Below are positions 8,099 through 16,272 of a stretch of DNA of 64,000 bases, in pieces (the stretch's first letter is position 1; each line of letters starts with the position of its first letter). This DNA comes from Pleurocapsa minor GSE-CHR-MK 17-07R. GTDB lineage: Bacteria > Chloroflexota > Anaerolineae > Aggregatilineales > Phototrophicaceae. The position numbers and the translations under genes are program-made. The notes beneath the pieces are model-generated. The model was given only the letters and a program-made list of their open reading frames with translations. It ran no database searches and was not told the DNA's origin. Where the stretch lies: positions 124,001 to 188,000 of the forward strand of contig JAHHHY010000012.1 of NCBI GenBank assembly GCA_019359125.1, given 5' to 3'.

Positions 8099-9555
8099 CA
8101 GAACGCGCCTCCGATCAGCCGGCCCAGTTCGTCGATGGTCACCTGCGAGGCATCGGCAATTTCCGTCGTGCGCCCGGCAAAACACACCACGATACGGTCA
8201 CTGTACTGCACGACTTCATCCAGGTCCGGCGAGGTAAACAGGATCGAAGCGCCCTGCTCACGGCGCAGCAGCAGCTGCTCCCAAATGTAGCGTGCGCTGT
8301 CCACATCCAGGCCGCGGGTGGGCTGTTCCAGCACCAGCACGGTCGGCTGGTCGGGCAGCAGCGCCATCAGAAACCGCTGCTGGTTGCCGCCGGAGAGCTG
8401 CTGGATTTCGCTTTGCGGGGTGCCGCGCACATTATAATGTTTGATCTGGGCGTCGGCGCGCGCCTGGCTGGCCTGCCAGTCGATCGTCGCGCCCTGGCCA
8501 ATCAGAGCGATATGTTCGGTCAGCGTCATGCCGGCGATCAGCCCTTCTTCCACGCGGCCCGCCGCGCAGAACACAATGCCCTCAGCCAGAAAATCGCGAT
8601 AGCGGCCGCCATTCATAGGCTTGCCGCGCACGCTCACTGTGCCCGACAGCGGATGCTCCAGGCCGGCGCAGGCGCGCAGGATCAGCTCCTGTCCGCTGCC
8701 ATCCAGACCGGCAAAGCCAATCACCTCGCCCCGGCGCGGATGCAGCGTGAAGTGGTCGACGTGCATGCGCCGCGTGCGCAGCGTCACGTTGTCCAGCTTC
8801 AGGTCCGGCTCGCCCAGCGCCACTTTCGGGCGTTCATGTGTCGTCAGCTGCTGGCCAAACATCAGCGTGACCAGCTCGTGCGTGGTGGCGGGCATCTGCC
8901 GGTCCCCCACCAGTCGCCCGCCGCGCAGCACGATCACTTCATCGCACAGCGCGATCACATCCTCCAGCTTGTGCGACACGAGCAGCACAATCATGCCATC
9001 CCGCGTGGCCAGCTCGCGCAGCGCGCCAAACAGGATATCTTTCTGCTCGGCGCTGATGCCGGTCGTTGGCTCATCCAGGATAAGCGCCTTCACGCCCAGC
9101 GCCAGCAGCCGCACAATTTCAAGCTGCTGCCGCTGGCCGATACTCAGTGATGCGACCGGCGCATCTGGCGGCAGGTGAAAACCGAAGCGTTCAGCCTGCG
9201 CACGCAGCAGCGCAGTGGCCGCTTTGCCGCTGGTGCGCCGTGCCGGTGGCTGCCCATAGATAAAGTCTTCCAGCACGGTAAACGATGCCACATCCAGGGG
9301 ATCCTGTTGCAGCATGCCGATACCTGCCTCCAGCGCTTTCAGCGGGCTGCCGAATTTCAGCGGCGTCCCGTCAATGGCGATATGCCCGGAGTCTGCTGGC
9401 TGGTAGCCGGACAAAATCTTCATCAGCGTGGACTTGCCCGCGCCGTTTTCGCCCAGGATACCGACGATCTGCCCGCTTTTCAGCGTCATGCTGATATCGC
9501 GGTTGGCATGCACGCTGCCAAAGTGTTTGTTGATATTGGTAAGCTGAATGTCCAT
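8098..9555 (-). CDS. Nucleoside ABC transporter ATPase with two ABC domains (NupO/YufO-like)
   Basis: 485 residues from ATG 9555 (MDIQLTNINKHFG). The first ABC domain has Walker A GENGAGKST, signature LSIGQRQQ and Walker B LILDEPTTG. The second has signature LSGGNQQR and VLVLEQPTRG, while its Walker A is degenerate (GLDGSGQEL), as is usual in the second domain of ribose/nucleoside-type ATPases. In the second Walker B the usual catalytic acidic pair reads LEQP. It powers the two permeases downstream. It lies between the binding-protein gene and the permease genes, separated from the former by a stable hairpin. Confidence 0.9.
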   Translation of the reverse strand: MDIQLTNINKHFGSVHANRDISMTLKSGQIVGILGENGAGKSTLMKILSGYQPADSGHIAIDGTPLKFGSPLKALEAGIGMLQQDPLDVASFTVLEDFIYGQPPARRTSGKAATALLRAQAERFGFHLPPDAPVASLSIGQRQQLEIVRLLALGVKALILDEPTTGISAEQKDILFGALRELATRDGMIVLLVSHKLEDVIALCDEVIVLRGGRLVGDRQMPATTHELVTLMFGQQLTTHERPKVALGEPDLKLDNVTLRTRRMHVDHFTLHPRRGEVIGFAGLDGSGQELILRACAGLEHPLSGTVSVRGKPMNGGRYRDFLAEGIVFCAAGRVEEGLIAGMTLTEHIALIGQGATIDWQASQARADAQIKHYNVRGTPQSEIQQLSGGNQQRFLMALLPDQPTVLVLEQPTRGLDVDSARYIWEQLLLRREQGASILFTSPDLDEVVQYSDRIVVCFAGRTTEIADASQVTIDELGRLIGGAF

Positions 9556-9614
9556 AGGCCCCGACGATCTGTTCCCTCTCTGATGCACATTCAATAGCGC
9601 AGCACAATAAACGA

Positions 9615-9649
9615 GAGAAGGGGGCGCATATGGCCTGCGTCCCCTTCTC
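9615..9649 (-). terminator. Intercistronic hairpin between binding-protein and ATPase genes
   Basis: GAGAAGGGG at 615-623 pairs with CCCCTTCTC at 641-649, extended by five more pairs (one G-U), for a 14-bp stem with a 7-nt loop. Only a weak U-tract follows on the minus strand. Such hairpins after binding-protein genes usually give partial termination or protect the 3' end, so that more binding protein than ATPase is made. Confidence 0.6.
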
Positions 9650-9690
9650 CATTTCAATCGCTGCGTACAACAGCTGATGCTCAGCGCTGA

Positions 9691-10887
9691 TTATTGGCTC
9701 GCGCCGACCATGCCCTGAATCAACTGCGGCAGATACCACACATCGAGCACATCCACCAGCTGCCCTTCGGCGGCCAGTTCGGTGCCGTCCTGAAGCGACA
9801 GCGGGCCCTGCCACAGCGCAAAGGCATCGGGCACAAACGGGTTGGTTGCAAACGCGGCCAGGTCAGCGATGAACTGGTTCAGTGTGGCTGCATTCTCCTC
9901 GCTCAGGGCATCGCCCAGGCGGAAACCAATATTGGTGGTATCGGGATTGTTGATGTCGGACCAGTCCGGTCCCAGCCAGTCCCACGACTGCTCCCACGTG
10001 CCATCCGCGACCGAACCAATCATGTCGAGGTAGCTGGGGCCCCAGTGGAAGTACGGCACGCCCAGGCACACTTCCGGCCCAAGCTCACACGCGCCTTCAA
10101 AGTCGTAGGGCAGCGCCAGCACTGCTTCACCGTTACCGGCGCGCTGGGCGGCAATCTGGATCACTTCCGGCGTATCGATGCCGGAAATCACCACGTCCGC
10201 GCCATTGTCATAGAAGGAATTGGTTTCTTCGGTCGGGTCGAGCGTGACGCCGGGGATGTTGAACCAGAAGCCAATCCAGGTCACGGTGAAATTCAGTTCT
10301 TCCGGGTTGCCACCATTCAGGCCGTAGCAGTAGCGGGCGCCCAGGTAGGCCGATGATGCCAGGCGGCGGGTTTCGCCATTGATGAGGGGGCCCAGGTAGC
10401 CAATGTTGCCGGTCTGGGTGCTCAGGCCTGCGGCGCAGCCAGCGATCAGCTTCCCCCATTCCATCTGGCCCATCATGTTGCCCACGTTCGCGGGTGCTTC
10501 GCCGGCCAGCACATCATCGCCGGAGATATTGATAAAGGTCACATCGGGGAACGACTCGGCCACCGCGACGGTATCTTCTTCAAACGCGTCAGACGCGGTG
10601 AAAATAATCTGCGCGCCTTCATCGACCATATTCTGCACGACATCATTCAGGGTTGTTTCAGGAGCGTCAGCCGGGTTCAGGCTGGGGAAGAAGACCATAC
10701 GCGAGCCGGGAAGGTTCTCTTCCACATATAACCCGCCTTCATAGTGCGCCTGACTCCAGCCACGATCGTTCTCCGGCCCCACCAGCACGATACCAAAGAC
10801 GACTTCATCCTGTGCTACTGCCGGCATCACAGCCGTCAACAGCAGTACGCCAACCAAAGCTAAACTCAACAACGGTTTGCGGCTCAT
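9691..10887 (-). CDS. BMP-family substrate-binding protein
   Basis: 398 residues. N-terminal signal peptide (MSRKPLLSLALVGVLLL) ends at about AVAQ. The mature part begins with FGIVLVGPENDRGWSQAHYEG, the typical opening of Bmp/PnrA/Med lipoproteins that bind purine nucleosides. Unlike most such proteins in single-membrane bacteria there is no lipobox cysteine near the cleavage site, so the protein may be free, or anchored in another way. It is the first gene of the importer operon (binding protein, ATPase, permease, permease). Confidence 0.88.
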   Translation of the reverse strand: MSRKPLLSLALVGVLLLTAVMPAVAQDEVVFGIVLVGPENDRGWSQAHYEGGLYVEENLPGSRMVFFPSLNPADAPETTLNDVVQNMVDEGAQIIFTASDAFEEDTVAVAESFPDVTFINISGDDVLAGEAPANVGNMMGQMEWGKLIAGCAAGLSTQTGNIGYLGPLINGETRRLASSAYLGARYCYGLNGGNPEELNFTVTWIGFWFNIPGVTLDPTEETNSFYDNGADVVISGIDTPEVIQIAAQRAGNGEAVLALPYDFEGACELGPEVCLGVPYFHWGPSYLDMIGSVADGTWEQSWDWLGPDWSDINNPDTTNIGFRLGDALSEENAATLNQFIADLAAFATNPFVPDAFALWQGPLSLQDGTELAAEGQLVDVLDVWYLPQLIQGMVGASQ

Positions 10888-10923
10888 TCTACCCTCCCAT
10901 AGTTAGGGCTAAAAGCTACCCTC

Positions 10924-10952
10924 AGTGTAACGCGACTTAGGCAAATGACCAA
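10924..10952 (-). promoter_or_regulatory. Putative promoter of the nucleoside importer operon
   Basis: On the minus strand TTGGTC (952-947) and TACACT (929-924) are spaced by 17 bp, about 37 bp before the binding-protein start. The same 216-bp divergent gap (10888-11103) must also hold the promoter of the acidic TPR gene. A weak extended -10 (TGGTATGCT, 11037-11045) is visible there. Confidence 0.5.
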
Positions 10953-11103
10953 CACTTTCAAACCTCCCTCGTATACAGGCCAAACATTCCCACCCTTTTT
11001 GTTACACGACGCCGCAAGCTTTTTTTAAATAGTTTGTGGTATGCTCACTTCTAAGGCATGATGAAAGATGTCTTAATGATTTTTTTACGCTTGGGACAGC
11101 ACA

Positions 11104-14100
11104 ATGGCTGAGATTAGCTTACGTGAATACTTAGGGGAACTCGACCGGCTGATTCAGGTGCATGCAGCCGACGAGGTCATCCTCCACAGCCGTCATATCC
11201 TTTCTTTCTATCCAAAAATTGTGGCTGCTTACCGTTACCTAGGCCGCGCCCTGGTGATGAACGGGCGCTTTGATGAAGCCGAGGCCGCGTTCCGCCGCGT
11301 GCTGGGCGTGCTGCCCGATGACTTTCACGCGCATGTGGGCCTGAGCGAAATTTATGATTACAAGCGGCGCGGCGACGAAGCCATCTGGCATCTGGAGCGC
11401 GCCCTGGAAACACAGCCCAATCAGCGCGATCTGATCGACAGCATGCGCTCATTGTATAAACGCTATCGCAATATCGACAACGCGCGCATCCACCTCACCG
11501 CCGGGGCCGTGGCACGGCAGGCGATGAACAATCGTGGCTTTGAACAGGCCATCGAGACGCTGCGCACCGCCACCCAGAAGTATAAGGATCGTGGCGACCT
11601 GCGCGTGCTGCTGGCCGATGCCCTGTGGAAGGGTGGCGACCCGGTGGAAGCGGCAGAAGTCGCGCTGGATGTGCTGACCATGCTGCCCGACTGCCTGGTG
11701 GCCAACCGCATCCTGACCGAACTCTGGCTTCAGGAAGACCGCCCGTCCGACGCGCAGCGCTATCTGAATCGCGTTGAAGCGGTCGAGCCATATCTGGCGG
11801 TGGAGCTGGCGACTGGCGCTGTCGTGGACGACGACGCCTTCCGTATTCAGGCACTCGATGTGAAGCGCAGCGCGCAGACAGAGACCGCCTTTAATCGGCC
11901 GGACTGGCTGCAGGATATCAATGCCGACAGCGCCTCGGCCGCCACGCCTGCCGATGATTTTGTGCAGTGGGCCGACAGCCAGAGCACGCTGCTGGGCAAA
12001 GCTGCCGAAGCGCCAAAGCCAGAGCAGCCACTTGAACCCGCCTTTAACGAAACCAGCTTTCGCGTCGACACCAGTTCCCTGGTGGACAGCTCTGTCGAAT
12101 CGGACGACCTGCCTGACTGGATGAAAGACGCAATGCCTGCGGAGGATGGCTCGACAGGCACCATGCTTTCGGCGGACCGTCAGCAGGAAGATGAACTGCC
12201 CGATCCCATGAGCTGGCTGAGCCAGTCTGGCAGCCTGAGCGAGCCTGATTCGTTCAGCACAAAAGAGCCTGACGTCGCGGCCGCCGACAGCTGGCTGAGC
12301 GACTATGGCGGCGATTTCCTGGCTGACCAGCCGGACGACACCCCACAACCAGACGACACCGCCCTGCCCGACTGGATGAACGCGCCGGACGAAGTGCGCC
12401 CCCGCCGGACCAGCGCGGCTGTGCCCCAGGAAGACCAGATGCCTGCGCTCGACTGGCTGTCTGGCAATGACAATCTGCTGGACGAAGCACTCGGCCTGGA
12501 ATCGCTGACCAGCGCGGCCGATCCTTTCGGCAGCGAGATCAGCCTGGGCGAAGAACCGTCATGGATGGCGAGCGAGCCGGATGAAGATCCGATCACATCG
12601 ATGATTCCCACCGACCCGGCCACCACACAGGTGAGCAAGCCAAGCGGGCTGGCCGATCATGCGTCCCCCAAAGCGACGTTCGGCTTTGACACCAGCGAAC
12701 TGAATGCCTTCGAATCGGCTGAAGAAAACGCCGAAGACGACAACTGGCTGGACCAGGTGAGCAAAGAACCACCGATTGCCTCCAGCCCCATGCGCGGCCT
12801 GACCAGCCTGCTCCAGGAAGGTAATTTCGACTGGATGAACCAGGCAGGCGCGGGCGGCAGCAAAAGCGAGTCGATTGGCGATTCGCTGTCTGACGATTTC
12901 CTCGGTCAGTTTGAGTCATCCGCAAAAATCGAGAGCACCGACAGCCCGGAATGGCTGGCTGCCCTGAGCGATGATGCACCGGTCACGCCGACGATGCCCG
13001 TTGCAGCGCCCGTCTCAACGCAGGCTGAGCCGGAGTTTGAAGAAGCTGAGCCCGATTTCGGCAGTGACCTGGATTTCCCCGACCTGGATGCCTTCACGAC
13101 CGAAACCCCGGTGGCCCCGATGGCCAGCGTCAATGACGAGCTGGCATGGGATTCCCTGAGCATTATCGAACCCGACGAGGCCGTTGAGGATGTCGATGCT
13201 GCGGCTGCCAGCGACTGGCTGAGTGCGCTGGGCGCACCCGCCAGCCCGGCCGAACCAGCGTCCATCCGGCTGGACGACGACAAGATGAACGCGCTGTTTG
13301 GGGATATGGGCGAAGAATCTGGCGAGACAGCGTCCGAGGCAGAATTCACCCCTATCGAAACCGGCGAAGCAGAAGCTGTTGCATGGGAGGCATCCGAGGC
13401 GGCAACGCTGGCGGGGATTGATATTTCCTCAATGTTTGGCACCGATGAAGATGAGGCAGAGGCCGCCGAGCCAGTCGCCCCGCGTTCGTTCATCGCGGCG
13501 GATACGCACGAACTGGACGACGATGGGCCAATCTACGAATGGATGCAGCCGGCAGACGAGCCGACGACGGCGCTCGATGTCACGCCCCTGCAAATGCCAG
13601 GCGCCACCGGCCAATCCTCGCATGGTGAAACGCCGATTGACCCTGGCACTGTCGATATCACGCTGGACTGGGTCGCGCAGGAAGAAGCAGACGCCGCAGC
13701 GGTCGTCGCGGCAAAAGATGCTGCCACAAAGCTTGAAGACTCGTGGGATATCGCCTCGCTGGGCATCCTCGATGACAGCCTGACCGGCCCACTCGATGCC
13801 GAAACGCAGCCTGAAGCCGATGCCGAAGACGCGCCTGATTTTGAATCGATGTTCGCCGGACTCAGCGCATCGGAACAGGACAGCCCGACCACTGAATTCT
13901 CGCTGGAAAGCCTCTTGCAATCAGACGATGTGCCAGAGCCCGCCTTGGAAGACCTGCTGTGGGAGAGTAACTCCGAAGCAGCGCAGATGACTGAAGCGCC
14001 AGAGGGTGAGCCAGACGATACCCGCGCCACGACCGAGGAACGCGCAGCCAGCCTGCAAACGCCCGACGAACTGGATTGGCTGAGCGATATTCAGACCGAA

Positions 14101-16248
14101 GTTCAGGCGGCCGCGATTCCGCTCGAAGAAGATGAGGCTGAAGACGCACCTGCCAGTGAGCCTGACCTTGACGCCCTGTTTGCCGAGGGAGCGCCAGTCA
14201 CGACCGGGGAATTGCGCGATATTTTTGGCGTGGACAATGTGCCCTCCGCCGCATCCTCCGCAGGTGTTGACGAGCTGGAGGCGCTGTTTGCACAGCAGGA
14301 CGAACAGTCGGCCGAACCCGTCACCCTGACCGAAGACGAGGAACTGGCCGCGCTGTTTGCCGAAGAAGATATCGCTGAAGAAGACCAGGTGCCCGTCCCG
14401 GCGGCGCACGACGACCTTGAGGCCCTGTTCGCGGAGCAGGACGAACAGCCCGCCGAACCCGTCACCCTGACCGAAGACGAGGAACTGGCCGCGCTGTTTG
14501 CCGAAGCAGATATCGCTGAAGAAGACCAGGCGCCCGTCCCGGCCGCGCACGACGACCTTGAAGCCCTGTTTGCACAGCAGGAGGAACAGCCCGCCGAACC
14601 CGTCGCGCTGACCGAAGACGAGGAACTGGCCGCGCTGTTTGCAGCGGAAGGCCTGAGCGAAGAAGAGCTGGCCGCGCTGTTTGCGCCGGAAGGCACAGAC
14701 GAGCAGGAATCCCCCATCCCGGCAGCGCATGATGACCTTGAGGCGCTGTTCGCATCGGCCGAAGCTGAAGACCAACCCACGGCAGAGCTGGATGAAAAAG
14801 TAGCACAAAGTGATGAAAATCGGTTAGATTCTCTAAACATGGGCACGAATGAAACGGATTCAACGCTTGACGCGCTGGATGCCGCAATCGCCCGTACGGA
14901 GGATGCCGTGACCTGGTGGAATACAAACGCAGACGACGAATCGCCCAAGCCTTCACAGGCGGACGATAGCCTGCCTGTCAGCGATACAGCGGCGGGCGAA
15001 CAGCCAGAGGATGCTGCATCCGAGGCGGACCTGCTTGATTTTGAGGGCGAATCCAGCCCGTTTGACGCTCAGGAAGAAAGCGATCTGTTGTCGGCGGTGC
15101 GCGAGCCTGCGCCGCTGGACACCACAGCCATCGAGTCGATGGCGATGCTTGAAGCCCTGCCGGTGCCCGGACACACGGCCGCCATTGAGGCCCTGTTCCC
15201 ATCGGAAGATGCTGAGCCGAGTGATAACCTCGATCTGGATGCCCTGTTTGGCGAGGCCGAAGTGCTGAGCGACGAGGTGCCCCCGCTGGTGCCGTCGCAG
15301 TCGCAGCTGCTGAACGTGATCGCGCAGACGGATGAGACAGCAGGCGCGGACACCGAACCCGCCGATCTCGACGCTGAAGATGATGCTGTCGCGCAGGCCG
15401 AAGATGCCTGGCCGCCGCACATTGAAACTCCGGCCGCCGTCGCCGATGAGGCGGATATCCTGCCCTTTGGCGAATCGGTCGCAGACCTGGTGCTGGATGA
15501 GGAACCGTCTGAAGACCAGCCTGCCGACGACAGCGATGCGCTGGGACTGGTGAATGGCGAGTTCCTGCTGGAAGAGCTTCAGGACGAGGATGATGGGCTG
15601 CAATTCCTGGAGCCTGACGACCACGAGCCCGTCGGGACGCTGGACAGCTATGAGCTGCCTGCCGACGAAGTGCAGGACGATGACGACTGGCTGGACAGCG
15701 AAGATGATGAGCTGCCCGAGACACCACCAGTCATCGAAGAAGCAGTCGCCAGCAGCGAGTTTGATAGTCCCGCGGGCGACCCGTTCTCGACCGGCGCACT
15801 CGCCTCCGTCGAGTCTGAAAGCGGCATGGCGGAAGCCGAGCCTGAGGTCGTCGAAGAAGAGGCCTCAGATCGTATTCCGGACTGGCTGAATGCCATGGCG
15901 CCCGGCCTGGATGTGGATTATGAAGCCGAAGAAGACGCCCCGATCGAGCAGGAATACCTGACCGATACGCCCGTCAGCGCGTCGCAGGAATTCGAGAGCG
16001 GCTTCCGCTGGGTGGAAGATATCGTCGGCGAAGAATCGCAGCAGGTGCCCGTCATCGAGCAGGCCGCTGAAGGCGACCTGGGCGACGCATCGGGCAGCAC
16101 AGAAAAACCGCGTTTCCAGTTTACGCGCCAGCCCGCCTGGCTGAAGTTTACGCGCAAGCCAGCGTGGATGAAGAAACAATCGGCATCTGATTCTGAAAGT
16201 GCAGCACCGGCGGACGGCGATTCCGACCTCCCCGAGTGGCTGCGTTAA
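11104..16248 (+). CDS. Giant acidic protein: N-terminal TPR domain plus repeated Trp-Leu/Trp-Met motifs
   Basis: 1714 residues. Residues about 1-215 are TPR repeats. The remaining 1500 residues are very rich in Asp, Glu, Ala and Ser, look disordered, and carry some 17 short motifs of the form (L/P)-D/E-W-(L/M), for example DLPDWMKDAM, LPDWMNAP, SDWLSALG, PDWLNAMA and the final LPEWLR. Residues about 1057-1218 are tandem copies of a 47-residue unit. The tail (about 1657-1694) is basic and contains two nearly identical WLKFTRKP / WMKKQ segments. No membrane segment or enzyme motif is visible. The next gene encodes a protein of the same style. The layout fits a scaffold with many docking motifs; its partner is unknown. 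Confidence 0.7.
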   Translation: MAEISLREYLGELDRLIQVHAADEVILHSRHILSFYPKIVAAYRYLGRALVMNGRFDEAEAAFRRVLGVLPDDFHAHVGLSEIYDYKRRGDEAIWHLERALETQPNQRDLIDSMRSLYKRYRNIDNARIHLTAGAVARQAMNNRGFEQAIETLRTATQKYKDRGDLRVLLADALWKGGDPVEAAEVALDVLTMLPDCLVANRILTELWLQEDRPSDAQRYLNRVEAVEPYLAVELATGAVVDDDAFRIQALDVKRSAQTETAFNRPDWLQDINADSASAATPADDFVQWADSQSTLLGKAAEAPKPEQPLEPAFNETSFRVDTSSLVDSSVESDDLPDWMKDAMPAEDGSTGTMLSADRQQEDELPDPMSWLSQSGSLSEPDSFSTKEPDVAAADSWLSDYGGDFLADQPDDTPQPDDTALPDWMNAPDEVRPRRTSAAVPQEDQMPALDWLSGNDNLLDEALGLESLTSAADPFGSEISLGEEPSWMASEPDEDPITSMIPTDPATTQVSKPSGLADHASPKATFGFDTSELNAFESAEENAEDDNWLDQVSKEPPIASSPMRGLTSLLQEGNFDWMNQAGAGGSKSESIGDSLSDDFLGQFESSAKIESTDSPEWLAALSDDAPVTPTMPVAAPVSTQAEPEFEEAEPDFGSDLDFPDLDAFTTETPVAPMASVNDELAWDSLSIIEPDEAVEDVDAAAASDWLSALGAPASPAEPASIRLDDDKMNALFGDMGEESGETASEAEFTPIETGEAEAVAWEASEAATLAGIDISSMFGTDEDEAEAAEPVAPRSFIAADTHELDDDGPIYEWMQPADEPTTALDVTPLQMPGATGQSSHGETPIDPGTVDITLDWVAQEEADAAAVVAAKDAATKLEDSWDIASLGILDDSLTGPLDAETQPEADAEDAPDFESMFAGLSASEQDSPTTEFSLESLLQSDDVPEPALEDLLWESNSEAAQMTEAPEGEPDDTRATTEERAASLQTPDELDWLSDIQTEVQAAAIPLEEDEAEDAPASEPDLDALFAEGAPVTTGELRDIFGVDNVPSAASSAGVDELEALFAQQDEQSAEPVTLTEDEELAALFAEEDIAEEDQVPVPAAHDDLEALFAEQDEQPAEPVTLTEDEELAALFAEADIAEEDQAPVPAAHDDLEALFAQQEEQPAEPVALTEDEELAALFAAEGLSEEELAALFAPEGTDEQESPIPAAHDDLEALFASAEAEDQPTAELDEKVAQSDENRLDSLNMGTNETDSTLDALDAAIARTEDAVTWWNTNADDESPKPSQADDSLPVSDTAAGEQPEDAASEADLLDFEGESSPFDAQEESDLLSAVREPAPLDTTAIESMAMLEALPVPGHTAAIEALFPSEDAEPSDNLDLDALFGEAEVLSDEVPPLVPSQSQLLNVIAQTDETAGADTEPADLDAEDDAVAQAEDAWPPHIETPAAVADEADILPFGESVADLVLDEEPSEDQPADDSDALGLVNGEFLLEELQDEDDGLQFLEPDDHEPVGTLDSYELPADEVQDDDDWLDSEDDELPETPPVIEEAVASSEFDSPAGDPFSTGALASVESESGMAEAEPEVVEEEASDRIPDWLNAMAPGLDVDYEAEEDAPIEQEYLTDTPVSASQEFESGFRWVEDIVGEESQQVPVIEQAAEGDLGDASGSTEKPRFQFTRQPAWLKFTRKPAWMKKQSASDSESAAPADGDSDLPEWLR
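14272..14733 (+). repeat. In-frame 141-bp tandem repeats
   Basis: Units begin at 14272, 14413 and 14554 with exact 141-bp spacing; a fourth start at 14734 follows an enlarged 180-bp unit. Each encodes 47 residues beginning DLEALFA, then TEDEELAALFA and PVPAAHD. The period is a multiple of three, so expansion or contraction keeps the frame. The enlarged unit holds an extra EEELAALFA copy. Confidence 0.9.
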
Positions 16249-16272
16249 TTATGCACGTAGGGATTGATGCGC

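Noticed and set aside
14272-14760. Repeat array considered as CRISPR
   Set aside because: Units are 141 bp, adjacent with no spacers, and in frame inside a coding sequence.
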